DNA of 64,000 nucleotides from Pelagerythrobacter marensis (GTDB lineage Bacteria > Pseudomonadota > Alphaproteobacteria > Sphingomonadales > Sphingomonadaceae), in contig NZ_CP144918.1 in assembly GCF_036700095.1 (NCBI RefSeq), forward strand, positions 2,357,001 through 2,421,000, given 5' to 3'. The notes beneath the pieces were generated by a model. The model was not told the origin of the DNA and did no database searches. It was given only the letters and a program-made list of their open reading frames with translations. Every line of letters starts with the position of its first letter. Within the stretch, counting starts at the first letter, position 1. This document shows positions 35,398 to 44,596 of this stretch, piece by piece. The position numbers were made by a program, and so were the translations under genes.

Positions 35398-38085
35398 ATG
35401 ACAGAACGCGAGAAAGCCGCCGGCGCATTCGGCAAGACCGGCGCACGTTTCGCGCTTGCCCTGCTCGGGGGTACGATGCTGGCCGGGGTTCCCGCGCCGG
35501 TGCTGGCTCAGGACGCGGCGACGGCGGCCCAGCCGCCCGCTTCGCAACCCGCTCCGGCGCCGCAGGGCGATACGATCCGTTCGATCACGGTCGTCGGGGC
35601 GCAGCGGCTGGAGCCGGGAACGATCCTGTCCTACATCCAGATGCGCGCGGGGGATACCTACTCGCAGGCGCTCGCCGACCAGGCGCTGAAGGACCTTTAC
35701 GCGACCGAGCTTTTCTCGGACGCCAGCGTTCGCAACGATGGCGGCAACGTGGTGATCTCGGTGACCGAAAACCCGGTGATCAACCGGATCATCCTGGAGG
35801 GCAACAAGCGGATCAAGAACGACAAGATCCTGCCTGAAATCCGCCTTGCGCCGCGCCAGATCTTCACCCGGTCGAAAGTTCGTGCCGATACGGCCCGCAT
35901 CATCGAACTCTACAAGCGGCAGGGCCGCTTTGCCGCTTCGGTCGAGCCGAAGACCGTCGAGCTGAGCCAGAACCGCGTCGATATCGTGTTCGAGATCAGC
36001 GAAGGTCCCAAGTCCAAGGTCCGCCAGATCAACATCCTCGGTAACGAGGAGTTCGACGACGGCGAACTGAAGGGCGAGATGGTGACGAAGGAAGCGCGCT
36101 TCTTCCGTTTCTTCAGCTCGAACACCAGTTACGACCCGGACCGCCTGGCTTTCGACCAGCAGAAGCTGCGCCAGTTCTATCTCACCGAAGGCTATGCCGA
36201 TTTCCGCGTCGTTTCTGCCGTGGCCGAGCTGACGCCGGACAAGCGCGACTTCATCATCACTTATGTGGTGGAGGAAGGGGAGCGCTATCGCTTCGGCGAT
36301 GTCGAGGTGGACAGCCAGATTCGCGATTTCGACAGCGATCGGATGACCAACAATCTCGCGATCAAGAGCGGCGACTGGTACAACGCCAAGCTGGTCGAAG
36401 ACACGGTCGAGCAGATGAACGAACTGGCCGGAACCTTCGGCTATGCGTTTGCCGATACCCAGCCGCAATTCGTGCGCAACCAGGAAGACCTCACGATGGA
36501 CGTCACGTTCGTCCTTCGCGAGGCGCCGCGCGTCTATGTCGAACGGGTCGACGTGAACGGCAACACGCTGACGCAGGACAAAGTGATCCGGCGCGAATTC
36601 CGCGTGGCCGAGGGCGACGCGTTCAACTCGCTGCAGGTGAAGCGTTCGACCAACCGGATCAAGTCGCTCGGCTATTTCCAGGAAAACTTCGAGATCGAGC
36701 AGAAGGAGGGCAGCGCCCCCGACCGTATCGTGCTCGAAGCGAACGTGGAGGAGCAGCCGACCGGCGAGTTGCAGCTTTCCGCCGGTTTCTCGTCGATCGA
36801 GAATTTCATTCTTGCCGGCTCGATAAAGCAGAACAACTTTCGCGGCCGCGGTCAGACGGTTGGCGCCTCGGTGAACTACTCGCGTTATTCGCGTTCAGCC
36901 GCGCTGAGCTTCACCGAACCATACGTCTTTGATCGTAATATTTCCGCCGGGATCGATATTTACCGCAAAGATTACAACAGCTTCAATTTCACCAATAACG
37001 ACCGGAACCGTACGTTCGAACAGTCCACCACTGGGTTCTCGATGCGCGTGGGCGTTCCGCTGACCGAATATATTTCGGCCATCGGCAGCTATACGCTCAA
37101 CTACGACGACGTTTCGCTGGACGAGTTCACCTACTACAGCGATATCGACGGTGACGGGGTAACGGAATGCGATCCCGTTCTGGCCGGGCGTTACCTGTGC
37201 GAAGCGGTGGGCAACCGGTTGAGTTCGATCCTCGGCCTCACGCTGTCGATGCGGACGATCGACAATCCCTATCGCCCCACCCGCGGCCACACGCTGTCGC
37301 TCAGCACCGAATTTGCCGGCCTGGGCGGCGATGTGAAGTATCTGCGCCTGCGAGCGAAAGGCGCCAAGTACTGGCCCGTGTTCGGCGGCTTCATCTTCTC
37401 GATCCAGGGCGAAGGCGGCGTGATCAAGGGCCTTGAAGATCGCGGCCCGGGCGTGGACGATGTGCGCCTGACCGACCGCTTCTTCCTCGGCGAACCGCAG
37501 TTCCGCGGTTTCGACATCCGCGGCGTGGGTCCGCGCGTATTGCGCCAGCCCATCCGGGACCTTGATGGCGACGGTGTGGGCGAGGTGATTACCGACCGCG
37601 ACCAGGTCGGCGACGACGCGCTGGGCGGCAATGCCTTTTACCTGGGCCGGGCGGAGCTTGAGATCCCGCTGGGGTCGGGCGCGCGCGAGATGGGGCTGCG
37701 CCCGTCGATCTTCGTCGACGTCGGCGCCCTGTTCAACGTCACCAAGCCGGTGTTGCAGAGCGCCCCGTTCCCGGACGGTATTCAGCGGCAATTGTTCGAC
37801 AGCGACGGCAATCCGCTTTACGTCGACCCCGACGATCCCAACCAATGGACCACCGACCCGACCGACGGGTCCGGCAATCCGAACGATCCGTGGATGTATC
37901 AGGTCGCGGCCCCATTCCAGGAAGTCTTCCTGGGCGATTCCGCCAGCCCGCGTGTTTCCGTGGGTATCGGCGTCAACTGGAACTCCCCCTTCGGGCCGTT
38001 CCGCATCGACTTCGCTCACGTGCTCAAGAAAGAGCCGGGCGATGATACCAAGAGATTCACTTTCAATGTGGGGACACAATTCTGA
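35398..38085 (+). CDS. bamA: Outer membrane protein assembly factor BamA
   Basis: An 895-residue outer membrane protein from the chosen start. A signal peptide ends near LAQDAATA (about 40), then a Pro/Gln-rich stretch, five POTRA domains (about 60-440; the first begins DTIRSITVVGAQRLEPGTIL), and a 16-strand barrel ending with FTFNVGTQF, whose terminal Phe is typical. FRGFDIRGVGPR carries the lid-loop RGF motif. The barrel has an acidic insert (bases about 37800-37900, DPDDPNQWTTDPTDGS). The start is uncertain: ATG 35398, GTG 35392 and TTG 35377 are all in frame. skp overlaps its stop by one base. Confidence 0.95.
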   Translation: MTEREKAAGAFGKTGARFALALLGGTMLAGVPAPVLAQDAATAAQPPASQPAPAPQGDTIRSITVVGAQRLEPGTILSYIQMRAGDTYSQALADQALKDLYATELFSDASVRNDGGNVVISVTENPVINRIILEGNKRIKNDKILPEIRLAPRQIFTRSKVRADTARIIELYKRQGRFAASVEPKTVELSQNRVDIVFEISEGPKSKVRQINILGNEEFDDGELKGEMVTKEARFFRFFSSNTSYDPDRLAFDQQKLRQFYLTEGYADFRVVSAVAELTPDKRDFIITYVVEEGERYRFGDVEVDSQIRDFDSDRMTNNLAIKSGDWYNAKLVEDTVEQMNELAGTFGYAFADTQPQFVRNQEDLTMDVTFVLREAPRVYVERVDVNGNTLTQDKVIRREFRVAEGDAFNSLQVKRSTNRIKSLGYFQENFEIEQKEGSAPDRIVLEANVEEQPTGELQLSAGFSSIENFILAGSIKQNNFRGRGQTVGASVNYSRYSRSAALSFTEPYVFDRNISAGIDIYRKDYNSFNFTNNDRNRTFEQSTTGFSMRVGVPLTEYISAIGSYTLNYDDVSLDEFTYYSDIDGDGVTECDPVLAGRYLCEAVGNRLSSILGLTLSMRTIDNPYRPTRGHTLSLSTEFAGLGGDVKYLRLRAKGAKYWPVFGGFIFSIQGEGGVIKGLEDRGPGVDDVRLTDRFFLGEPQFRGFDIRGVGPRVLRQPIRDLDGDGVGEVITDRDQVGDDALGGNAFYLGRAELEIPLGSGAREMGLRPSIFVDVGALFNVTKPVLQSAPFPDGIQRQLFDSDGNPLYVDPDDPNQWTTDPTDGSGNPNDPWMYQVAAPFQEVFLGDSASPRVSVGIGVNWNSPFGPFRIDFAHVLKKEPGDDTKRFTFNVGTQF

Positions 38086-38756
38086 TGAAGAACTTTCTTA
38101 AACCGGTGGTCGCCGCCGGTCTCATGCTCACCGCTTCGGCCGCGCCGATGCTGGCGGTTCCCGCCGTGGCGCAGGATGCGCGCGGCGTGGGCGTCGTCAG
38201 CCTGCCGGCGGTGATTGCCAATTCGAACGCATACCGCACCGCCGAACAGCAGCGCCAGACCACTTACCAGGCACAGATCAGCCAGGCCGAAGCGCGCCGC
38301 CAGCAGATCGAAGCCCAACTGACCCCGTTGATCCAGCAGTTCAACACGGCGCGCCAGGCGGCCAACCCCGACCAGCAGGCATTGCAGCAGCAGATGGCGC
38401 AGATCCAGCAGATCGAACAGGCCGGCCAGCGCGAGCTGCAGACCATCCTGGCGCCGGTTTCGCTGAGCAGAGCCTATGTCACCGAGCAGATCGAAGATCG
38501 TCTCGACGAAGCCGTTCAGGCAGCTGCCGCCAAGCGCAACGTCAGCCTGATCCTCGACGCCACGTCGGGCCAGGTGGTCTACGCCGGTGCGCAGCACAAC
38601 CTGACGCAGGACGTGCTGACCGAACTCAACACCCTGGTGCCGAGCGTGCAGATCACCCCGCCCGAAGGTTGGGTGCCGCGGGAAGTCCGCGAACAGCAGC
38701 AGGCTGCTGCCCAGGCTCAGCAGGCGACCCAACAGCAGCAGCCGAGCGGCCGCTGA
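38085..38756 (+). CDS. skp: OmpH/Skp-family periplasmic chaperone
   Basis: A 223-residue protein with a signal peptide (cleavage near AVAQDARG, about 30). The OmpH domain follows: [20 protein letters not shown], then two long Gln-rich helices that form the tentacles ([20 protein letters not shown] and so on) and a return through [16 protein letters not shown]. The C-terminal tail is low complexity ([16 protein letters not shown]). Skp holds unfolded outer membrane proteins for BamA, whose gene it overlaps by one base. lpxD, common in this position in other proteobacteria, is absent; fabZ follows after 41 bases. Confidence 0.9.
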   Translation: MKNFLKPVVAAGLMLTASAAPMLAVPAVAQDARGVGVVSLPAVIANSNAYRTAEQQRQTTYQAQISQAEARRQQIEAQLTPLIQQFNTARQAANPDQQALQQQMAQIQQIEQAGQRELQTILAPVSLSRAYVTEQIEDRLDEAVQAAAAKRNVSLILDATSGQVVYAGAQHNLTQDVLTELNTLVPSVQITPPEGWVPREVREQQQAAAQAQQATQQQQPSGR

Positions 38757-38797
38757 GCGGTCGATCGACCGGCGACGAGCGAGAAGAAGGCAGGGCG

Positions 38798-39268
38798 ATG
38801 AGCGAAGACACGGGTGCACGACCCGATTACGATATCCACAAAGTGCTCGGCGCCCTGCCGCACCGCTATCCGCTGTTGCTGGTCGACCGCGTCCGCTCGC
38901 TCGAACCGGGCGAACGCATTCACGCGGTGAAGGCGGTGACCTTCAACGAGGATTTCTTTCAGGGGCATTTCCCCGGCGCGCCGATCATGCCCGGCGTGCT
39001 GCAGGTGGAGGCCATGGCGCAGGCCGCGGCGATCCTGGGGATCGAAACGCTCGGACTCGCCGGAACCGGCAAGCTGGTCTATTTCATGGGAATAGAGAGC
39101 GCCAAGTTCCGCGCGCCGGTGACGCCGGGCTGCCTGCTCGACCTGGAGGTCGAATTTGTCCAGAAGCGCAGCCGGGTCTACAAGTTCAAAGGGCGCGCCA
39201 GCGTGGAAGGCAAGACCACGTCGGAAGCGGAGTTCACCGCGATGATCGCCGATCCGCCGTCCACCTGA
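38798..39268 (+). CDS. fabZ: 3-hydroxyacyl-ACP dehydratase FabZ
   Basis: A 156-residue hot-dog fold dehydratase of fatty acid elongation. The conserved [16 protein letters not shown] starts the core and the active-site helix is [20 protein letters not shown] with catalytic His, and Glu in VEAMAQ. The ATG at 38798 gives [15 protein letters not shown]; the upstream open frame is the end of skp in another frame. The usual partner lpxA does not follow; rpmE comes next. Confidence 0.95.
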   Translation: MSEDTGARPDYDIHKVLGALPHRYPLLLVDRVRSLEPGERIHAVKAVTFNEDFFQGHFPGAPIMPGVLQVEAMAQAAAILGIETLGLAGTGKLVYFMGIESAKFRAPVTPGCLLDLEVEFVQKRSRVYKFKGRASVEGKTTSEAEFTAMIADPPST

Positions 39269-39359
39269 CGCAACCGCTGTCGCCGCTTTGCCGCGACCAG
39301 CGCGATCGGGGTTGCTTTCCAGCGCGAACCCGACTAGGCGCGCGCCTTTCCCGAGACTG

Positions 39360-39379
39360 CCGACCGGTCGGAACCGGTC
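39360..39379. promoter_or_regulatory. Palindrome and direct repeat ahead of rpmE
   Basis: CCGACCGGTCGG (39360-39371) is a perfect 12-bp palindrome, and ACCGGTC occurs twice (39363-39369, 39373-39379) with a 10-bp period. It ends 22 bases before the rpmE ATG. It could be an operator or an RNA hairpin near the ribosome site. Confidence 0.4.
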
Positions 39380-39401
39380 ACATGCACAAGGATTATCCGC
39401 C

Positions 39402-39629
39402 ATGAAGGCCGACGCACATCCCGATTATCACACCATCACGGTCAAGATGACCGATGGTACCGAATTCCAGACTCGCTCCACATGGGGCAGCGAGGGCGAT
39501 ACGCTGACGCTCGATATCGATCCGACCAGCCATCCGGCCTGGACCGGCGGCAAGCAGCAAATTCAGGAAGGCGGCCGCGTCGCTGCGTTCAACAAGCGTT
39601 TCGGCGGGCTGTCGCTCAAGAAGGGCTGA
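39402..39629 (+). CDS. rpmE: Ribosomal protein L31, cysteine-free form
   Basis: A 75-residue 50S protein bridging the subunits. The sequence [20 protein letters not shown] and [20 protein letters not shown] matches alphaproteobacterial L31. No cysteine is present, so this is the zinc-free form. The start ATG is preceded by AAGGATTATCCGCC. A strong terminator follows at 39677. It is oriented with the fabZ cluster but 133 bases away, with a palindrome in between. Confidence 0.94.
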   Translation: MKADAHPDYHTITVKMTDGTEFQTRSTWGSEGDTLTLDIDPTSHPAWTGGKQQIQEGGRVAAFNKRFGGLSLKKG

Positions 39630-39676
39630 GCCGTTCGGGTTCGCGGGGCCGGGTGCGCCGCAAATCAGCCGATAGA

Positions 39677-39705
39677 GGGCGGTCCGGCGGGCCGCCCTTT
39701 TCTTT
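39677..39705 (+). terminator. Rho-independent terminator after rpmE
   Basis: GGGCGG (39677-39682) pairs with CCGCCC (39692-39697), loop TCCGGCGGG, followed by TTTTCTTT. This ends the supercluster that began at rpsB or at rpmE itself. Confidence 0.85.
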
Positions 39706-39919
39706 GTGCAAGCTCAGGCGGTAACGGCACTGGCTCGGCACGCCCCCCGGATATTGCGTGCGTTCGCCGGATTCGTCCGCAGGATTGCAGGATCCGGGCG
39801 GCATCTGTCGATGCCGAACGGCAGGCGAAATAATCTTGCGCTTGCAAGGTCGCTGCGCAGTTTTCGCTTTGCAAACGGGCGTGCTTGTGCAACAGGCGCG
39901 CGCCTTGGCGGTTCGCGTC
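39706..39919. other. Non-coding stretch, nothing recognised
   Basis: Between the rpmE terminator and the tRNA-His promoter candidate. Open frames here translate to low-complexity, Arg/Gly/Ala-rich strings without similarity or ribosome sites; I see no gene. Confidence 0.5.
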
Positions 39920-39947
39920 TTGACCGCGAAGCGCAGGGGCGTATCAG
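39920..39947 (+). promoter_or_regulatory. Promoter candidate for tRNA-His
   Basis: TTGACC (39920-39925) and TATCAG (39942-39947) are separated by 16 bases, placing a start near 39954, about 34 bases before the tRNA. Confidence 0.4.
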
Positions 39948-39987
39948 CCCCGCTTTATACGGCAGGCCCAGGTCGGGCCGGGTATGT

Positions 39988-40065
39988 GGCGATCGTAGCT
40001 CAGTTGGTTAGAGCGCCGGTTTGTGGTACCGGAGGTCGCGGGTTCGAACCCCGTCGATCGCCCCA
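39988..40065 (+). tRNA. tRNA-His (anticodon GTG)
   Basis: The extra 5' G (39988) faces C73, the identity element of tRNA-His. Acceptor GCGATCG (39989-39995) pairs with CGATCGC (40055-40061), then C and encoded CCA (40063-40065). The anticodon arm CCGGT-TTGTGGT-ACCGG places GTG at 40023-40025. The T-loop is TTCGAAC. It lies 48 bases upstream of the dehydrogenase gene. Confidence 0.97.
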
Positions 40066-40113
40066 TTTTCCCAGTTTTTGTGCCGTCGTTTACAGCGGGG
40101 CTTTCTCACGGAC

Positions 40114-41181
40114 ATGACGGCTTTCTGGACCGAAGCGGACTTCGACGATCACGAACTCGTGCAGCTCGTGCGGGATCGCCGATCGGGACTTACCGCTATC
40201 ATCGCGCTCCATTCCACCCACCTCGGGCCGGCGGCGGGGGGCACGCGGTTCTGGCACTATGCCGACCCGGGCGAAGCCATGCGCGACGCCCTGCGCCTGA
40301 GCCGCGGGATGAGCTACAAGAACGCCATGGCCGGCCTGCCGATGGGTGGCGGCAAGGCGGTGATCCTGGCGCCCGAGGACAAGGCCAAGACCCCGCAGAT
40401 GCTCGCCGCATTCGGCGACGCGGTCGAGGCGCTGGGCGGGCGTTACGTCACGGCGGAAGACGTGGGCATCGGCGAAAGCGACATGGTCGCGGTGTCCGAA
40501 CGCACCGAATACGTTTCCGGCCTGCCGGTATCGGGCGAGGGGGCCGCGGGCGGCGACCCGGGGCCGTTTACCGCGATGGGCATCTATCACGGGATCAAGG
40601 CGGCGGTTCGGTACAAGCTGGGCAAGGAAAGCGCCGAAGGGGTCCATGTCGCGATTCAGGGCACGGGCAGCGTGGGCGGCGGGGTCGCCCGGCTGCTGGC
40701 GAAAGACGGGGCCCGCCTGACGCTGTCCGATATCGACGAGAGCCGAGCCGCAGCGCTGGCCGAAGAACTTGGCGCTGCGACCGCTCCGCCCGATGCCGTC
40801 ATGAGCGTTTCGTGCGACGTGTTCAGCCCGAATGCGCTGGGCGCGATCCTGGACGACGAGGGCATTGCGCGTCTCGACACGCCCATCGTGGCCGGCGGTG
40901 CGAACAACCAGCTTGCGCGGGCGCATCACGGCAGGATGCTGGCCGAGCGCGGTATCCTTTACGCGCCCGACTACGTGATCAATGCCGGGGGCATTATCAG
41001 CGTTACGCTGGAGTACCTCGCGCGTCGAAACGGCGAGCCGAGCGATATCAACGAAGTTCGCAAGCGTATCGGGCGGATTCCCGACCGTCTGGAGGAAGTG
41101 TGGCGCAAGAGCGACGCGAGCGGCGAATCTCCCGACGTGGTGGCCGACCGTATGGCACAGGAACTGATCGGGCGCGGATAG
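40114..41181 (+). CDS. Leu/Glu/Phe/Val dehydrogenase family protein
   Basis: A 355-residue NAD(P)-dependent amino acid dehydrogenase. The catalytic Lys is in GLPMGGGKAVIL and an earlier Lys in GMSYKNAMAG; the Rossmann motif is VAIQGTGSVGGGVARLL. YVTAEDVGIGESDM and VAGGANNQLA are typical of leucine dehydrogenase-like members, which deaminate branched-chain or aromatic amino acids. The exact substrate is not fixed. The ATG at 40114 begins MTAFWTEADFDDHELVQLV; an in-frame extension upstream would run through tRNA-His. The ccm operon follows after 124 bases. Confidence 0.88.
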   Translation: MTAFWTEADFDDHELVQLVRDRRSGLTAIIALHSTHLGPAAGGTRFWHYADPGEAMRDALRLSRGMSYKNAMAGLPMGGGKAVILAPEDKAKTPQMLAAFGDAVEALGGRYVTAEDVGIGESDMVAVSERTEYVSGLPVSGEGAAGGDPGPFTAMGIYHGIKAAVRYKLGKESAEGVHVAIQGTGSVGGGVARLLAKDGARLTLSDIDESRAAALAEELGAATAPPDAVMSVSCDVFSPNALGAILDDEGIARLDTPIVAGGANNQLARAHHGRMLAERGILYAPDYVINAGGIISVTLEYLARRNGEPSDINEVRKRIGRIPDRLEEVWRKSDASGESPDVVADRMAQELIGRG

Positions 41182-41305
41182 AACCCGGCCGGTTCGATCC
41201 TCGCATCGATCGCTGCCCCGCCTATGAAGCGATGGGGAATCGCGCGTGAATCGCTTGCCCCCGGGTTCGTGTCCTGCCATTGCGCCCGGCGAACGGACCT
41301 GATCG

Positions 41306-42028
41306 ATGCATGGCTTTGCCAACCCCAAACGGTTCCTCTCCCTCGCTCGCTGGCTGACTCCACTATTGCTTGCGAGCGGGCTCCTGCTGTCTGCAGGAGC
41401 TTTGGCGTGGGGCCTTTTTGCCGTTCCACCCGACCGCTTGATGGGGGAAACGGTGCGGATTCTCTTCCTCCACGTCCCGGCGGCATGGCTGGGCATGGGC
41501 GGGTGGGCCGCTATCGCGCTGGCAAGCGCCGTATTCCTGGTGTGGCGCCATCCGCTGGCCGATCTCGCGGCGCGGGCGGCGGCCGTACCCGGCATGGTTT
41601 TCACGGCTGTATGCCTCGCCACAGGCTCGATCTGGGGGCGACCGACCTGGGGCACCTGGTGGGTATGGGACGGCCGCCTGACGTCGATGCTGGTGCTGCT
41701 GTTTCTATACCTGGGATATATCGCGCTGGCGCAGGCCGTTGCGCGGGAAGGCGGGTCGAGCCGGATACCGGCGATTTTCGGGCTGGTCGGTGCGATCAAT
41801 ATCCCGATCATCAACCGCTCCGTCGTCTGGTGGAATTCGCTGCATCAGCCGCCCAGCATCACCGTGGGCAAAAGCGCCATCGATGCCGAATTCCTCGTCC
41901 CTCTCCTGATTGCCGTGGCCGGATTTTCGCTGATATTCGGCGGTGTCGTACTTGCGCGGATGCGCGCGCTACTGGGCGATATCCAGGCGGATGCGCGCCT
42001 GCGGCGCAAGGCGAGCGAGGCGGCGTGA
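41306..42028 (+). CDS. ccmC: Heme exporter protein CcmC
   Basis: A 240-residue six-helix membrane protein of cytochrome c maturation System I. The WWD heme-handling motif is WGRPTWGTWWVWDGRLTSML; conserved His are in FLHVPAAWLGMG and the segment after it. It loads heme onto CcmE at the periplasmic face. It is the first recognisable gene of a run ccmC-D-E-F-G-H-I in which every junction overlaps by 1 to 4 bases. The transporter parts ccmA and ccmB, often first in such operons, are not in the window. Confidence 0.95.
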   Translation: MHGFANPKRFLSLARWLTPLLLASGLLLSAGALAWGLFAVPPDRLMGETVRILFLHVPAAWLGMGGWAAIALASAVFLVWRHPLADLAARAAAVPGMVFTAVCLATGSIWGRPTWGTWWVWDGRLTSMLVLLFLYLGYIALAQAVAREGGSSRIPAIFGLVGAINIPIINRSVVWWNSLHQPPSITVGKSAIDAEFLVPLLIAVAGFSLIFGGVVLARMRALLGDIQADARLRRKASEAA

Positions 42029-42168
42029 TGCGCGAAGGGCTGGACCAGTGGGACTTCGTGATCGCGGCCTATGCGGTCGGGATCGTGGCGACCCTGGCCC
42101 TGGTGGTCTGGGCCTGGCGGGACATGCGCCGGGCGGAACGCCGACGTGACGAGGCGCGCCGCAAATGA
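42028..42168 (+). CDS. ccmD: Heme exporter protein CcmD
   Basis: A 46-residue single-helix protein (DFVIAAYAVGIVATLALVVW) followed by a basic cytoplasmic tail (RDMRRAERRRDEARRK), the expected form of CcmD, which helps release holo-CcmE from the CcmABC complex. It begins at the last base of the ccmC stop and overlaps ccmE by 4 bases. Confidence 0.88.
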   Translation: MREGLDQWDFVIAAYAVGIVATLALVVWAWRDMRRAERRRDEARRK

Positions 42169-42641
42169 CCGCATTTCCCGATCGGATGAAGGCCAAGCAT
42201 CAGCGGCTCGTGCTCGTCGCGATCGCGCTCGTCGCGCTCGTGTGCGCCGGGCTCCTTGCGGCCTGGGCGCTGCGCAGCCAGGCCAGCTATTTCTACGTGC
42301 CGGAGCAGATCGCGGCCGATCCGCCGGAAGCGGGGCGCGCGGTGCGCCTGGGGGGGATGGTCGAAGAAGGCTCGATCCGGACGTTGCCCGACGGTGTGAC
42401 CACGGCATTCGTCGTCGGCGACGGAAAGGCGCGGGTCCCGGTGCGCTTTGCCGGGATTCTCCCCGATCTGTTCGTCGAGGGGTCGGGCGTCGTGGCGGAA
42501 GGCCGGTTGAATATCGATGGCACTTTCGTTGCCGACAATCTCCTCGCCAAGCACGACGAGAACTACGTCCCGCGCGAATTGCGGGAAATGACCGAACATC
42601 AGAAGCGCGAAGTCGTCGCCGAAACGGAGCAGGGCGCTTGA
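42165..42641 (+). CDS. ccmE: Cytochrome c-type biogenesis protein CcmE (heme chaperone)
   Basis: A 158-residue membrane-anchored periplasmic heme chaperone. The N-terminal helix is about 14-36. The OB-fold domain ends with LLAKHDENYVPRE, in which His binds heme covalently and the Tyr is a ligand. VRLGGMVEEGSI and VPVRFAGILPDLFVEG are family segments. It takes heme from CcmC and passes it to CcmF/H. It overlaps both ccmD and ccmF by 4 bases. Confidence 0.95.
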   Translation: MTAFPDRMKAKHQRLVLVAIALVALVCAGLLAAWALRSQASYFYVPEQIAADPPEAGRAVRLGGMVEEGSIRTLPDGVTTAFVVGDGKARVPVRFAGILPDLFVEGSGVVAEGRLNIDGTFVADNLLAKHDENYVPRELREMTEHQKREVVAETEQGA

Positions 42642-44596
42642 TCGCGGAACTCGGCCTGGCCGCGCTGTGGCTGGCGGCGGCGCTGGCTGCCTTGCAGCTC
42701 TATGCCGGCGCCATGGCCCAGCGAGGCCACGCCGGCGGGCTGGCCGTGCTCGTGCGCCCGGCCGCCATCGTTCAGGGGCTGGCCTGCGCCTTTGCCTTTG
42801 CCATGCTGCTGTGGCTGTTCGCCATCACCGACTTGTCGGTCAAACTGGTCGCCACCAATTCGCATTCGGCCAAGCCGCTGCTTTACAAGCTGACCGGAGC
42901 CTGGGGCAACCACGAAGGCTCGATGCTGCTGTGGGTCGCTGTAATGGCCCTGTCCGGCGCGCTGATCGCGCTGGTGGAGCGCCGCTTGCCCGAACGGACG
43001 ATGCTGGCCACGCTGGCCGCGCAGGCTTTTGTCGGCCTGGGCTTCTATGCCTTTCTCATCTTCAGCTCCAACCCGTTCGAGCGCCTTGTGCAGCCAGCGG
43101 CGGAAGGGCTGGGCCTCAATCCCCTGCTCCAGGATATCGGCCTCGCGCTCCATCCACCGACGCTGTACTTCGGCTACGTCGGGCTGTCGGTGGCGTTCAG
43201 CTTCGCCGTCGGCGCGCTGCTGACGCGGCAGGTCACGCCCGAATTTGCGCGGGTGATGCGGCCCTGGGTGCTGGGCGCCTGGGTCTTCCTGACGCTGGGG
43301 ATCACTGCCGGATCGTATTGGGCCTATTACGAGCTGGGCTGGGGCGGCTGGTGGTTCTGGGACCCGGTCGAGAACGCTTCGCTCATGCCCTGGCTGGCGG
43401 CGACGGCGCTGCTCCATTCGGCGAGCGTGCTCGCCGCCCGCGACGCCTTGCGTGCCTGGACGATAATGCTGGGCGTCGTGGCGTTCTCGATGTCGATGCT
43501 GGGCACGTTCCTGGTCCGCTCCGGCATTCTCACCAGCGTTCATGCATTCGCTGTCGATCCCCAGCGGGGGACGTTCATCCTCGTGCTGCTCGCTCTCTAC
43601 ATCGGCGGGGCGCTGGTGCTGTTCGCGCTGCGTGCCGCCTCGATAGCGGAGGGCGAGCGCTTTTCCGCGACGAGCCGCGAAGGCGCGCTGGTGTTCAACA
43701 ACGTCATGCTCACCGCGATTCTGGGAATTGTCCTGCTGGGCACGCTCTATCCCCTGTTGACCGAGGCGTTCGACGTGCGCGTCTCCGTCGGGCCGCCCTA
43801 TTTCAATCCGGCCGGTGCCTTTTTCGCGGTCCCCATGCTGCTGGTCATGGCGGTGGGGCCCTTGCTGCGATGGCGGCGCGACAGTCTCGGGCGCATTCAG
43901 CGTCCGATCGTCCTATGCGGCGTGATTGTTCTGGCTACCACGGTCGCCGCGCTGGCGATAGGAGAGATGAGCATTCTCGCCCTGCTGGGCCTGGCGCTAT
44001 CGGCTGGGCTGGCAGTGGCCAGCCTCCTGCCGCTGCGCGGAAGGAGGCTGCGGCGGGTGCCTTTGGCCGTGTGGGGCATGGTCGTGGCGCACTTCGGACT
44101 GGCCGTTGCCGTGTTCGGCATGGCGAGCGAAACGGCTTTCTCGCAGGAACGGCTCGCTGCGGTGACGGTCGGTGAAACGGTCCGGGTCGGTCCGTGGCAA
44201 GTGACGCTGACCGAAGTTCTGCCGAACGCCGGGCCCAACTGGACGGCGATCGAAGGCCACCTTGCCGCCAGCTATGCCGGCGGCGCTCCGGTCGAGTTGG
44301 ACCCGCAATCGCGCAGTTTCTGGGCCCCGGTTCAGCAAACGACCGAGAGCGCGCTCGCAACCCGGTGGAACGGCCAGCTCTATGCCGTCGTCGGCAGCGA
44401 AGCCCGGGAGGAGGGGGCAGAGGCGCGATGGCAACTGCGCCTGTGGTGGAAACCCTTCGTGACCTTCATCTGGTATGGCGGCGTTCTGGTGGCGCTGGGC
44501 GGGGCGATCGCGCTGGTCGGGCGGGTCGGTGCCGATCTCAGGCGGCGGACCGTTCGCAGACGCGCGGCCGAGCGTCGTGCGGAAGGGACGGCATAA
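42638..44596 (+). CDS. ccmF: Cytochrome c heme lyase subunit CcmF
   Basis: A 652-residue polytopic membrane protein that joins heme to apocytochrome c. The WWD domain is GWGGWWFWDPVENASLMPWL; conserved segments include NSHSAKPLLYKLTGAWGNHE, LHPPTLYFGYVG and FLVRSGILTSVHAF. A periplasmic domain (about 500-610) precedes the last helix. The TTG start is fixed by the TTGA overlap with the ccmE stop. ccmG begins at the last base of its stop. Confidence 0.94.
   Translation: MIAELGLAALWLAAALAALQLYAGAMAQRGHAGGLAVLVRPAAIVQGLACAFAFAMLLWLFAITDLSVKLVATNSHSAKPLLYKLTGAWGNHEGSMLLWVAVMALSGALIALVERRLPERTMLATLAAQAFVGLGFYAFLIFSSNPFERLVQPAAEGLGLNPLLQDIGLALHPPTLYFGYVGLSVAFSFAVGALLTRQVTPEFARVMRPWVLGAWVFLTLGITAGSYWAYYELGWGGWWFWDPVENASLMPWLAATALLHSASVLAARDALRAWTIMLGVVAFSMSMLGTFLVRSGILTSVHAFAVDPQRGTFILVLLALYIGGALVLFALRAASIAEGERFSATSREGALVFNNVMLTAILGIVLLGTLYPLLTEAFDVRVSVGPPYFNPAGAFFAVPMLLVMAVGPLLRWRRDSLGRIQRPIVLCGVIVLATTVAALAIGEMSILALLGLALSAGLAVASLLPLRGRRLRRVPLAVWGMVVAHFGLAVAVFGMASETAFSQERLAAVTVGETVRVGPWQVTLTEVLPNAGPNWTAIEGHLAASYAGGAPVELDPQSRSFWAPVQQTTESALATRWNGQLYAVVGSEAREEGAEARWQLRLWWKPFVTFIWYGGVLVALGGAIALVGRVGADLRRRTVRRRAAERRAEGTA

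Noticed and set aside
39706-40117. Small plus-strand frames across the tRNA-His region
   Set aside because: They pass through the tRNA gene and lack ribosome sites and similarity.
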